From assembly GCA_024398495.1 (NCBI GenBank), contig JAKSJA010000010.1, forward strand, positions 1-53,930: DNA of 53,930 nt. The letters are read 5' to 3'. A model generated the notes under the pieces. The model ran no database searches, was not told the origin of the DNA, and was given only the letters and a program-made list of their open reading frames with translations. Numbering within the stretch: position 1 is the stretch's first letter; each line of letters begins with the position of its first letter. The position numbers and the translations under genes were made by a program. The stretch comes from Bacteroidaceae bacterium (lineage in GTDB: Bacteria > Bacteroidota > Bacteroidia > Bacteroidales > Bacteroidaceae). Positions 45,901-53,131 of the stretch are shown here, in pieces.

Positions 45901-47030
45901 GTGGCGATGAATATATCGATGACGACGGCAACCGTTGGGAACAAGACCACTCCAAGAGAAAAGCCTACCCCCAGCCCCTCCCAAAAGGAGGGGAGCAGAA
46001 AGTCCTTTCCTTCGGGGAGGATTTAGGAGAGGCTCCTCATTCTTTCTACAGCCACTCATGGGGCGACAGGTTCGATGGAGTCAGCTCATATCAATGTTCA
46101 CAGACTTACAACCCAGAACTACCATTGTCACCATTGTTCCAGAGAAGTCGTTTCGGACGTCATGAACTCTATTACCATTTCGATGCACCTCGCGGAGACT
46201 ATCAGATAGAACTCTATTTCACCGAGCCATGGTACAAAGGCACTATTGACGACTCCGACTATGAAGGATGGCGACTGTTTGATGTAGCTGTCAACGACAG
46301 TACTGTATTGCACGACATAGATATATGGTCACAAGTGGGCTACGGGCGCGTCTATAAGCATATAATAAACTTTCATAACGATACTGACCATATAAAGATT
46401 TCATTCCCGAAAGTTAAATCCGGACAGGCGATAATCTCAGCAATAGCAATAGCCAATCTCAAAAAGTCAAAGAGTTTAAAAGTCAAAGAGTCTAAAAGTC
46501 AAAGAGTCAAAAAGTCTAAAAGTCTAAGAGTCGAAAACTCACAGACCCCTCAGACCCCTCAGACCTCACAGACCCCTCAGACCTCTCAGACCCCTCAGAC
46601 TCTCAGCTCTCAGCTCTCCTGGTCCTCTTTCGACAACGACATCCTCGTCAAGACACCAGACTCACTCCTGCCACCAAAGACATCCAAAGCCATCGAAGTG
46701 GAAGCCTCAAGGCCTCTCACCTCTCACCTCTCACCTCTCAGCTCTCAGCTCTCTTGGACCTTCTCTGTCGGCGTAGCAAAGATATACTCCCTGCGATTCA
46801 AATACTGGAATGGTGAGAAACCACGCAAACTGCATGTCACCATCACCGACCAGAATGGAGTCCGTTATGTCGATGACGACATCAGTTTTCTTCAAACACA
46901 GGCAGCAAAGAAAAAACGCAAGACGACAAGTATCACCACAGGTGGCTATGTCAATGCAGGAACATACCATGTCACCCTCACTGGCGAAGGTATAGACAAG
47001 ATGATTTTTGACAAACTTACGATAGAATGA
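42948..47030 (+). CDS. GH137-GH2-like fusion with malectin domain and in-frame repeats
   Basis: A 1360-aa exported protein (signal MNRIRILFLCCLWAISLSA). Residues ~20-362 form a five-bladed propeller (YDCPTVFREKDKWYMTFVCYDG...) like GH43/GH137. Residues ~385-945 are a GH2 enzyme: sugar-binding domain, Ig-like domain, and a barrel with acid/base Glu793 (WGLQNESTLP) and nucleophile Glu863 (LNGEYGAW). A malectin-like domain spans ~978-1168, then a C-terminal beta domain. The order matches BT0996, remembered as GH137 arabinofuranosidase plus GH2 glucuronidase in RG-II breakdown. Six low-complexity segments, all resembling intergenic repeats, interrupt the coding sequence in frame. Confidence 0.75.
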   Translation: MNRIRILFLCCLWAISLSAQVVDHQRMERIYEEAKTPYKYGLVIAPQDNKHKYDCPTVFREKDKWYMTFVCYDGKGGNDGRGYETWLAESDDLLHWNILGRILEFPSTPSTLWDANQRGGFPALIDYEWNGSYKMGKYKGAHWMTYIGGNGTGYEAVQSPLSVGLASTKKDITKPHPWQCLPHPVISYADDDAQWWEQLTQYKSTIYKVDKKYFGHPFVMFYNAGGKDATHPKGERIGIALSDDMLHWTRFKGNPVFAHDSDGTITGDAQIVRMGDIFVMFYFSAFNPTRKYNAYNTFAASHDLIHWTDWDGDDLIIPSKPYDEMFAHKSYVVKHDGIVYHFYCAVNNDGQRGIAVATSRHLGKSEVSFPTPDPTGHRITMSLDKDWEIISDNPAINNNGLLHGKNMVDVPFNLDDYFGALQKEHGNLHGSVTCRKEFFLEGTDNKEYFINFEGVGTYAAIELNGHNLGTYDIGRTCECIDITKFVHLNDTNTIILNISHPEGITDMPWVCGGCSSEWGFSEGSQPFGIFRPVTLEVTDKVRIEPFGVHVWSNNNCDSLFIETEIKNYDSKEIISSLVTKLSDATGRQVIRLTDEFSLLPGETKIIRQQASLTNNNLSVLSSQLSALTPIHLWSVAEPYLYKVNSIIKRNGKATDSQDTPFGFRTVSWPKSSIRQTSDDKRFLLNNKPVFINGVCEYEHIFGQSHAFTHEQIETRIKEVQQAGFNAFRDAHQPHNLHYKTLLDREGILWWAQFSAHIWYDTPKFRESFKRHLRQWVKERRNSPSLVLWGLQNESTLPKDFAEECTQIIRDMDPTCGSQRLVTTCNGGEGTDWNVVQNWSGTYGGDIEKYATELKQDEQLLNGEYGAWRTIGNHTGEGYTEEKYLNILKRKVELAECAKDSVCGQFLWLLNSHDNPGRRQPDEALRRIDKVGPFNYKGLFTIWEQPVDAFYWYKEREDSTITVQPYNRITAKPHNRKKVLYRVNCGGDEYIDDDGNRWEQDHSKRKAYPQPLPKGGEQKVLSFGEDLGEAPHSFYSHSWGDRFDGVSSYQCSQTYNPELPLSPLFQRSRFGRHELYYHFDAPRGDYQIELYFTEPWYKGTIDDSDYEGWRLFDVAVNDSTVLHDIDIWSQVGYGRVYKHIINFHNDTDHIKISFPKVKSGQAIISAIAIANLKKSKSLKVKESKSQRVKKSKSLRVENSQTPQTPQTSQTPQTSQTPQTLSSQLSWSSFDNDILVKTPDSLLPPKTSKAIEVEASRPLTSHLSPLSSQLSWTFSVGVAKIYSLRFKYWNGEKPRKLHVTITDQNGVRYVDDDISFLQTQAAKKKRKTTSITTGGYVNAGTYHVTLTGEGIDKMIFDKLTIE
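44794..44832 (+). repeat. In-frame CTCTCAG repeat, copy in GH2 Ig-like region
   Basis: Tandem CTCAGCT/CTCAG units code for SVLSSQLSALTP at residues ~616-629 of the GH137-GH2-like protein. The same word recurs at 46600-46618 and 46735-46754. Confidence 0.75.
45821..45876 (+). repeat. In-frame ACCGTACA-type repeat
   Basis: Units of AACCGTACAACCGTATAACCG type code for TVQPYNRITAKPHNRKK (residues ~958-977), just between the GH2 barrel and the malectin domain. The same words lie in non-coding DNA at 47878-47908 and 47974-47988. Confidence 0.78.
45962..46036 (+). repeat. In-frame REP-like palindromic element
   Basis: CCCCTCC-CAAAA-GGAGGGG forms a strong stem-loop, followed by a second G-rich part (TTCGGGGAGGATTTAGGAG). 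It codes for KAYPQPLPKGGEQKVLSFGE (residues ~1005-1030) and splits the malectin-like domain. I recall near-identical palindromic elements as common intergenic repeats in Bacteroidota. Confidence 0.75.
46460..46618 (+). repeat. In-frame AAGTCTAAAAGTC and CAGACCCCT repeats
   Basis: 46460-46540 repeats AAAGAGTCTAAAAGTC-type words (KSKSLKVKESKSQRVKKSKS); 46541-46618 repeats CAGACCCCT/CAGACCTCT words (TPQTPQTSQTPQT) and ends in CTCTCAG units. Both lie at residues ~1171-1224 between the malectin and the last domain. Confidence 0.78.
46712..46754 (+). repeat. In-frame CTCTCACCT/CTCTCAG repeat
   Basis: CTCTCACCT units then CTCTCAGCT units code for RPLTSHLSPLSSQLSW, residues ~1255-1269. The SSQLSW ending duplicates that at residue ~1223. 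Confidence 0.75.
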
Positions 47031-47824
47031 ACCTGAAATTCATATCATGGAATGTAAACGGACTGCGAGCCATTGTAAACAAAGGGTTCGTAGAATCTTT
47101 CCGACAGTTGGACGCCGACTTCTTCTGCCTACAGGAGACGAAGATGCAACAAGGACAGTTAGACCTCACCTTTGAAGGATATGAGAGTTATTGGAACTAT
47201 GCCGAGAGGAAAGGCTATTCCGGCACAGCCATATACACAAAACATCATCCGCTGCAGGTCACATACGGCTGTCGTATTGACAACGAAAAGATAACAGATA
47301 CCGATGACGAGTATCTGCGTATGCACACCGAAGGACGTGTCATCACACTCGAGATGGAACATTTCTATCTCGTCACCTGCTACACTCCCAACTCACAGGA
47401 CGGACTCAAACGTCTGCAACAGAGGGTGAAGTGGGAAAAGCATTTCCTCAGATACCTGCAGTCATTGGAAAAACAGAAACCCGTCATCGTCTGTGGCGAC
47501 CTCAACGTAGCACACAAAGACATAGACCTCCGCAACCCAAAGACAAACCATGGCAACCCCGGCTTCACAGACGAAGAACGGGAGCAGATGACAAAGATGC
47601 AGGCAGCAGGATTCATCGATACATTCCGATTCTTCTATCCTGACAAGGAAAACATCTATTCATGGTGGTCATACCGTTTCCACGCAAGGGAGAAAAACAT
47701 CGGTTGGCGTATCGACTATTTCCTCACGTCGCAGTCGTTGAAGGACAACCTCACCGATGCCAAGATACTCACCGACTACGAAGGCTCCGACCACTGCCCA
47801 GTAGAACTGGATATAAATATCTAA
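47027..47824 (+). CDS. xth: Exodeoxyribonuclease III
   Basis: A 265-aa AP endonuclease/3'-5' exonuclease of base excision repair. Marks: FISWNVNGLRAIVNKGF, CLQETKMQ (metal Glu), TCYTPNSQDGLKRL, CGDLNVAHKDIDL, and the C-terminal GSDHCPVEL. Length is normal. Its ATG overlaps the stop of the GH137-GH2-like gene (ATGA), which puts a repair gene at the end of a polysaccharide operon. Confidence 0.96.
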   Translation: MNLKFISWNVNGLRAIVNKGFVESFRQLDADFFCLQETKMQQGQLDLTFEGYESYWNYAERKGYSGTAIYTKHHPLQVTYGCRIDNEKITDTDDEYLRMHTEGRVITLEMEHFYLVTCYTPNSQDGLKRLQQRVKWEKHFLRYLQSLEKQKPVIVCGDLNVAHKDIDLRNPKTNHGNPGFTDEEREQMTKMQAAGFIDTFRFFYPDKENIYSWWSYRFHAREKNIGWRIDYFLTSQSLKDNLTDAKILTDYEGSDHCPVELDINI

Positions 47825-48018
47825 AGCTGAGAGGAGGCTTCGCCTACGATAACGATACGCTGACGCTACGATAACGAAAACCGTACAACCGCAAAACCGC
47901 ACAACCGACGCCAAACCGAGAGCAATCAAGTAAACTTGAATTGCCGAGGTGCGAAGGAGGAAGACCGAAAGGTCAACCGTATAACCGTAATACTCACGTT
48001 CGGATTTTTTCAAATGAA
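47825..48018. repeat. Intergenic cluster of short repeat families
   Basis: No gene. It holds CTACGATAACGATACG-type words around AGGCTTCGCCT (47836-47873), ACCGTACAACCGCAAAACCG words (47878-47908), a CAAGT-AA-ACTTG stem (47927-47938), a GACC-GAAA-GGTC tetraloop stem (47962-47973), and CAACCGTATAACCG (47974-47987). The ACCG words match those inside the coding sequence at 45821-45876. Confidence 0.6.
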
Positions 48019-48051
48019 TTTGGCAAATCGCTCACTTAATCGTACTTTTGC
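48019..48051 (+). promoter_or_regulatory. Promoter of the lipocalin-like lipoprotein gene
   Basis: TTTG (48019-48022), 20 bp, TACTTTTGC (48043-48051), 22 bp before the ATG at 48074. Confidence 0.72.
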
Positions 48052-48073
48052 ATCGTATAAATTAATAACTCTT

Positions 48074-48862
48074 ATGAAGAAAATACTTAAACTGGCTGTT
48101 TACAGCATCGTAGCAATGGTTGCACTTTCATCCTGCTCAGATAGCGATGACTACCCATCACAAAAGGATATCGAGACGAAGATTATCGGAAAGTGGAAAG
48201 AGATAGTAAATGATGGAATGGAAGTCTTAACAAATGATAGATTGGTAAAAACATTTATCACCAAACAAGAAGGAACCTATTCTACCTCTCGTTGTTTTGA
48301 GGGTGAACACGTATGGCAAAACAAACTCATGTTCAAATATGAGGTTAAAGAAAACAATCTGTACGAAAGTTTTGTGTATGAGGATGAACCATCTAAAATC
48401 AAATCAAAGATAACATCCATTGACGAAAATAAATTATGTGAAAATGATTACGAATACTTAATTGATGGAGAATATGTCCCTGTTAAAATGAGTAATACCT
48501 TCCAGAAAGTCACCGTTGATTATTCCAAAGACATCATCGGCATGTGGGAAGGCGTGGAGATGACTGGAGAAGAGACATTTGGAGACATAAACCACCGCAT
48601 CGAATATAAGGCAGACGGGACATATACATACTATGACAAGGACGGTGACAGTTGGAAACCGAGTACAGATGTGGATAACGAATACAACATTGACGGCGAT
48701 TGGCTCACTTCCCGATGGCGTGTAATGCCAGGAGCAGATTACGATTACGAGAGTTGGGACATCATCCAAATGAAGAACGGCATAATGAAATGGTCTGGAC
48801 TCCGCGAAAAAACAGATCATACACGCTACACCGCCACATTCACTTGGAAGAAAGTGCAGTAA
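48074..48862 (+). CDS. Lipocalin-like lipoprotein
   Basis: A 262-aa envelope lipoprotein: signal MKKILKLAVYSIVAMVALSSC with the lipobox cysteine. The rest contains two similar units, each opening with a I(I)GxW word (KIIGKWKEIVNDGM near 45 and DIIGMWEGVEMTG near 158), as in lipocalin-like domains of Bacteroidetes. Ligand and role unknown. The frame is open upstream to 47936, but that part is repeat and promoter sequence, so 48074 is the start. Confidence 0.75.
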   Translation: MKKILKLAVYSIVAMVALSSCSDSDDYPSQKDIETKIIGKWKEIVNDGMEVLTNDRLVKTFITKQEGTYSTSRCFEGEHVWQNKLMFKYEVKENNLYESFVYEDEPSKIKSKITSIDENKLCENDYEYLIDGEYVPVKMSNTFQKVTVDYSKDIIGMWEGVEMTGEETFGDINHRIEYKADGTYTYYDKDGDSWKPSTDVDNEYNIDGDWLTSRWRVMPGADYDYESWDIIQMKNGIMKWSGLREKTDHTRYTATFTWKKVQ

Positions 48863-48877
48863 TGATTTTGTAAATAG

Positions 48878-49008
48878 TAACATATTAACATATCACGCAC
48901 ATTTACTATGGCTAACAAAAAAAACAACACACCGAAATAAACTTTTTATAACAACAAACAGAAATAACAGAAAGAATAACATATTAACAAATAACGCGCA
49001 TTGACTAT
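48878..49008. repeat. 32-bp imperfect direct repeat
   Basis: 48878-48909 and 48977-49008 share 27 of 32 bases (both open TAACATATTAACA and end GACTAT/TACTAT). The second copy ends 5 bp before the structured RNA. The DNA between them is A-rich with no gene. Confidence 0.65.
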
Positions 49009-49013
49009 TATTT

Positions 49014-49226
49014 GCGTTCTCCTGAATTCGTCCGGAAAACTGATTTGAGATAAGAACACAAAGAATAGTGGTTAGGCAACTTCTACGGAAGAGTTGTGCC
49101 TTATCCCTCAATATAAGAGTTCAATGTTTACGCTTTGGGCGTGGACATTTCTTATTGGGGGATGAGGTCTCAACTTCCGGACGAAGCCTCGGAGAACGCA
49201 TAAGAAGGTTCATGCCTTTCTTGTGC
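49014..49226 (+). ncRNA. Structured non-coding RNA candidate
   Basis: Long-range pairing closes a ~186-nt unit: GCGTTCTCC (49014-49022) with GGAGAACGC (49191-49199), and TTCGTCCGGAA (49027-49037) with TTCCGGACGAA (49175-49185). Inside, TTGAGA/TCTCAA and TAAGAA/TTCTTA continue the stem, leaving TTGGGGGATGAGG unpaired on the 3' side. Two hairpins follow inside (GGCAACT...AGTTGTGCC; AATGTTTACGC...GCGTGGACATT). A third (GCATAAGAAGG with CTTTCTTGTGC) comes after. G-U pairs favour the plus strand. It could belong to the 6S-like or Bacteroidales-1 class, or be a leader of mod; unresolved. Confidence 0.6.
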
Positions 49227-49279
49227 GATAAGGTAAATGGTAGATCAATGCACCAATTGTTTTGCAACGATTTACTACT

Positions 49280-50905
49280 ATGGCAGAGAATAACATTACA
49301 GCTACTCGCGAAAGTCTTATCGCAGAGATTCAACGACGTGTTGATGACAAAATACTTGAGCAGACAAATGCCGACTTACTTACCAAGCTTATACGTAATG
49401 CAGACACATTGGACGAGGCAATGGCTATCGCCCAGTTGGGAACAACATACAAACGTACAGGTCTTCATTATGACAAACGATTGGAAAAACAACGTGGAAA
49501 CACCATCAAGTATTTTAAGAAGAATGAACAGCTGAGTTTCAGCGATGGGTCCGATTCCCCACACCATAAACTGATCATTGGTGATAATTACGATGCTTTA
49601 CAGAATCTTCTTATCCAGTATCGCGGTAAAGTTGATGTTATTTACATTGACCCGCCATACGGAAAGGATAGTATGGGCGAGTTTGCCCAAACCAACTATG
49701 ATAATGCAATAACGAGAGATAATCTTTTGTCAATGCTACATCCGAGATTGAATTTATCAAAACAGATATTGGCCAAAGAAGGTGTAATATTTTGTAGCAT
49801 AGATGACAAGAATTATGCTTACGTCAAATTGTTAATGGACGAAGTATTTGGAGAAAAGAACTATATTGCAACTTATTTGTGGAAAAAAACAGACACTCCT
49901 CCTGCATTGTCGAATAAGGTTAGAAAGAAATACGAGTATGTCCTTTGCTATGGATTGGATGTCCCTAAATCGTATAAGTTTGCTCAAGGTCATATAGATG
50001 GTGGTGATGCGCCGTTATTAAATGAATCTAATTCTTTAGGGACCTTGACATTTCCTATAGGAAGTGTTTTATTTAACATCCCAGATGGAGAATATTCTGA
50101 TGACGAAACAAAAAAGATCAGGTTACTCAGTAAGGTGATAGTATGTGACGGACGAAATGCAAACGAGTTCTCCGCAGAAGCTCATTGGAAATGGAGTCAA
50201 GAGAACTTGAAGAATGAAGTAGCCAACGGAACATATTTTTTGATAAAATCTAAAAAATTTTCACCCCGATACCAAAAGATTGGAGAGATGGCTCTGAAGA
50301 CCCCTCAAAATAATATTGATTCTTCATTAGGTGTAGGAACAAATGAGGAAGGTACAAGTATTTTAGATTCTATTCTAAAGCCTGATGTTTTCGACAATCC
50401 GAAGCCTACGACACTAATAGAGTATTTAATTAATATGGTTAATAAAGATGAAGATATCACCATATTAGATTTCTTTGCGGGTTCTGGCACTACCCTTCAT
50501 GCAACCTTAAATCTAAATAGGGACGAAGGGAAAAGGTGTTGTATATTATGTACAAATAATGAAATTACAGAAAAGAATCCTAATGGCATAGCCTTAGATG
50601 CGACGACTCCTCGTCTGAAAAGAATAATGACGGGCTCTTGCTACAAACAATCAGAAAAATATCCATTCTACACAGGATGTAACGATTTTGCGTGGTTGAA
50701 AGACAACGAACCATTTGGTGGTAGCCTTGATGTTTACGAGATCGAATCTGTCTCTAATGCGGAACACGTCTGTGGTAAGACTCCTTTCGATGTGATTGAC
50801 GAAACGCTTTACGGCAAAGAGAAATTTGAATCGTTGGAAGATAAAATACGCTGGGTGTGCGAAAACTTTGAAGCAACACAGGACAAGCTTGTAGAAAAAG
50901 AATAA
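49280..50905 (+). CDS. mod: Type III restriction-modification methyltransferase (Mod)
   Basis: A 541-aa beta-class DNA adenine methyltransferase. The catalytic motif is DPPY at residues 124-127 (VDVIYIDPPYGKD) and the AdoMet-binding motif FFAGSGTT is at 398-405. This order with a long target-recognition region between them is that of type III Mod proteins. It methylates one strand of an asymmetric site and gives specificity to Res, encoded 12 bp downstream. Start chosen at the ATG of MAENNITATRES; a TTG at 49262 in frame is less likely. No simple-repeat tract for phase variation was seen. Confidence 0.9.
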   Translation: MAENNITATRESLIAEIQRRVDDKILEQTNADLLTKLIRNADTLDEAMAIAQLGTTYKRTGLHYDKRLEKQRGNTIKYFKKNEQLSFSDGSDSPHHKLIIGDNYDALQNLLIQYRGKVDVIYIDPPYGKDSMGEFAQTNYDNAITRDNLLSMLHPRLNLSKQILAKEGVIFCSIDDKNYAYVKLLMDEVFGEKNYIATYLWKKTDTPPALSNKVRKKYEYVLCYGLDVPKSYKFAQGHIDGGDAPLLNESNSLGTLTFPIGSVLFNIPDGEYSDDETKKIRLLSKVIVCDGRNANEFSAEAHWKWSQENLKNEVANGTYFLIKSKKFSPRYQKIGEMALKTPQNNIDSSLGVGTNEEGTSILDSILKPDVFDNPKPTTLIEYLINMVNKDEDITILDFFAGSGTTLHATLNLNRDEGKRCCILCTNNEITEKNPNGIALDATTPRLKRIMTGSCYKQSEKYPFYTGCNDFAWLKDNEPFGGSLDVYEIESVSNAEHVCGKTPFDVIDETLYGKEKFESLEDKIRWVCENFEATQDKLVEKE

Positions 50906-50917
50906 GGAAAAGCGATT

Positions 50918-53131
50918 ATGCTACAGGAAATCATACAACTCCACGATGAAGCTGTAACCGCTCTCGTCGATAAAATATCACAGAAGAACGTCATCACTTT
51001 CAAGTCGCCTACAGGTAGTGGCAAGACCTATATGATGGCAGACCTTATGGATAGGGTACTGAGCGAAAGGAATGATGTGGTCTTTCTCGTATCGTCACTC
51101 TCAAAGAGTGAACTGGCGAAACAAAACTACGACAAATTTTGTGAGTACAAGGAGCATGGAGAGTTTCCTCATTTAAACCCCTATATGATTTCCAGTGATG
51201 TCTCAGGCGAAGAAAGTGTTTTCGTACCGATTGACTACAATGTCTATGTTCTGCCACGCGACTTGTATAAGAAAGGGGGACGACTGATGCAGGGTGCAAT
51301 GGACAACTTTCTGCAAACCATTACCAGCAATCTGTTCGGCAATGGTATGAACAAGCAGGTCTATCTGATAAAGGATGAGTGTCATCAGGCGACCAACAAT
51401 CTTGATACAATTTCAGATGATTACTTTTCCAAGACCATCAACATTTCCGCTACACCAAAGCTGAACCGAGGACAAGTACCTGATGTGGAAGTAACAGAAG
51501 AGACCGCCATCAACGCAAAACTCATCAAGACCGTAGAATGGAATGAAAATGACAGCGATGTGGCAGAAGCCATTGAGAAGTTGGAAGAGATAAAAAAGGA
51601 TTATCGAAACTTACTGGACGTAAATCCTTGTCTGATCATCCAGATCTCTAACAAGAATAAGGCTAATGATGACTTAGCCCGCATTTACGATGTGCTTGAT
51701 AAACCAGAACATAAGGATTTGAAATGGATGCTTATCGTTGATAAGGACAAGGATTGCAATACTAACGATGTTTTCAAGGCAAAGAAACTGCCAGTCTCGA
51801 AATGGAAAGATTATGCAAAGAGCAAGGAATCGACCATTGATATCATAATTTTCAAGATGGTCATTACTGAGGGATGGGATATTCCTCGCGCATGCATGTT
51901 GTACCAAATGCGACCTACTCAGAGTGACCAGTTGGACGAGCAGGTCGTAGGACGTGTAAGACGTAATCCGCGACTCCTTGACTATGAGCGTTTGTTGCCC
52001 GAAGCTCAGGAACTAGCAATGAAGGCATGGGTGTGGGGCGTCAGAAAGAAGGAACAACAAAAGATGTTCTATGCCACTCTTTTTGACGAACCTACGGATA
52101 TTACCGACAAGATAAGAATTCGTACGACAAAACTGAAGACGCTATCTCTAAGGCATGGTTTCGACATTCATAAATTTATGGATGAGCAGACAGACGATAA
52201 CAGATATGCCGACATCTTTACTTTGTATAGGAAATACAAAAAGGCAGAACCTGAAGTGCGACAGTTAGCTTTCAATTATGCTGACAGACCTTGCAAATGG
52301 TTGAAGTTTGCAGAAAACATTGATGCTGTAATCAAAGAAAGTTCAAAATACATATGTAATTATGCAGAAAGTATGGAACTCACCACTGATGAAAATGGGG
52401 AAATAAAAGACGTGTCTTTCCCTGTTGAGTCAACCTATACAGATAACGGAAATAACGTAACCATAGATGACTGGGTATGGAAACATAAGGTGGCGAAAGG
52501 GAGTAACTTTGCCTTTGATAGTGATGCGGAAAAAGAATGGGCAAGCATTATCCAGAATTTAGCAAAGGATGATACGGACGAACAAGAACCAAGGCGTGTT
52601 GCAGAGCGAGTGCTAGTAGGCAAAACTAATCCATTGGCAGGAGAACGCAATATTGATGGTACAGTTGAACCCGACAAAATCAATCCTTCAAAAAAATATC
52701 TGTGGGGAAAGAACTTCATTGCTAATTCTGAAATCAAATACGAATATTGCCTTGATGGCATACATACATCTTATCCAGATTTCGTCATGGAGGATTGCTT
52801 CGGTCGAATACACATCTTTGAAGTAAAAAGTGTCAATATCTCTAACGCAACACCTGCAGCATTTGATAGTGAAGCATATAAGAGAAAAATGAATGAATTG
52901 ATACGTTGCTATAAGCAAGCATCTATCATTACAAATCACGTATTCTACTTACCAGTACGAAAGGATGAAGAATGGTACATCACTCGTTTACTATGTGGAG
53001 AACAGGACACGTTGACTTTAGATCAGTTTAAGGTTTACGTCAAAACAAAACCTTGTCAAGAGGAGGTAACGAAAGATAAAGAGTCCATTCGTAAAGTTGA
53101 CTCTCCCGATATTCCTACTCCGTCCGCTTAA
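50918..53131 (+). CDS. res: Type III restriction enzyme Res (helicase-nuclease)
   Basis: A 737-aa superfamily 2 helicase with nuclease. Walker A is TGSGKT (residues 32-37), the Walker B box is DECH (153-156), ISATPK is motif III-like and EQVVGRVRRNP is motif VI. The PD-(D/E)xK nuclease is visible as YPDF (P620, D621) and FEVKS (E635, K637). With Mod it cleaves DNA between unmethylated sites. The reading frame after the stop appears to continue the protein in another frame for ~30 codons, so the C-terminus may be truncated. Confidence 0.9.
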   Translation: MLQEIIQLHDEAVTALVDKISQKNVITFKSPTGSGKTYMMADLMDRVLSERNDVVFLVSSLSKSELAKQNYDKFCEYKEHGEFPHLNPYMISSDVSGEESVFVPIDYNVYVLPRDLYKKGGRLMQGAMDNFLQTITSNLFGNGMNKQVYLIKDECHQATNNLDTISDDYFSKTINISATPKLNRGQVPDVEVTEETAINAKLIKTVEWNENDSDVAEAIEKLEEIKKDYRNLLDVNPCLIIQISNKNKANDDLARIYDVLDKPEHKDLKWMLIVDKDKDCNTNDVFKAKKLPVSKWKDYAKSKESTIDIIIFKMVITEGWDIPRACMLYQMRPTQSDQLDEQVVGRVRRNPRLLDYERLLPEAQELAMKAWVWGVRKKEQQKMFYATLFDEPTDITDKIRIRTTKLKTLSLRHGFDIHKFMDEQTDDNRYADIFTLYRKYKKAEPEVRQLAFNYADRPCKWLKFAENIDAVIKESSKYICNYAESMELTTDENGEIKDVSFPVESTYTDNGNNVTIDDWVWKHKVAKGSNFAFDSDAEKEWASIIQNLAKDDTDEQEPRRVAERVLVGKTNPLAGERNIDGTVEPDKINPSKKYLWGKNFIANSEIKYEYCLDGIHTSYPDFVMEDCFGRIHIFEVKSVNISNATPAAFDSEAYKRKMNELIRCYKQASIITNHVFYLPVRKDEEWYITRLLCGEQDTLTLDQFKVYVKTKPCQEEVTKDKESIRKVDSPDIPTPSA

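Noticed and set aside
31525-47030. SusC/SusD pair in the pectin locus
   Set aside because: I checked every large frame; none shows a TonB-dependent receptor or SusD-like sequence.
49014-49226. RNase P RNA, tmRNA or SRP RNA
   Set aside because: The conserved core words I know for these RNAs are absent; only size and closed ends are compatible with a 6S-like RNA, and that is left open.
49068-49535. 155-aa open frame over the structured RNA and the start of mod
   Set aside because: It overlaps mod in another frame, its first part is explained by RNA pairing, and mod has clear catalytic motifs.
49280-53131. Type I restriction system
   Set aside because: There is no specificity subunit, and the motif order in Mod and the Res helicase-nuclease layout fit type III.
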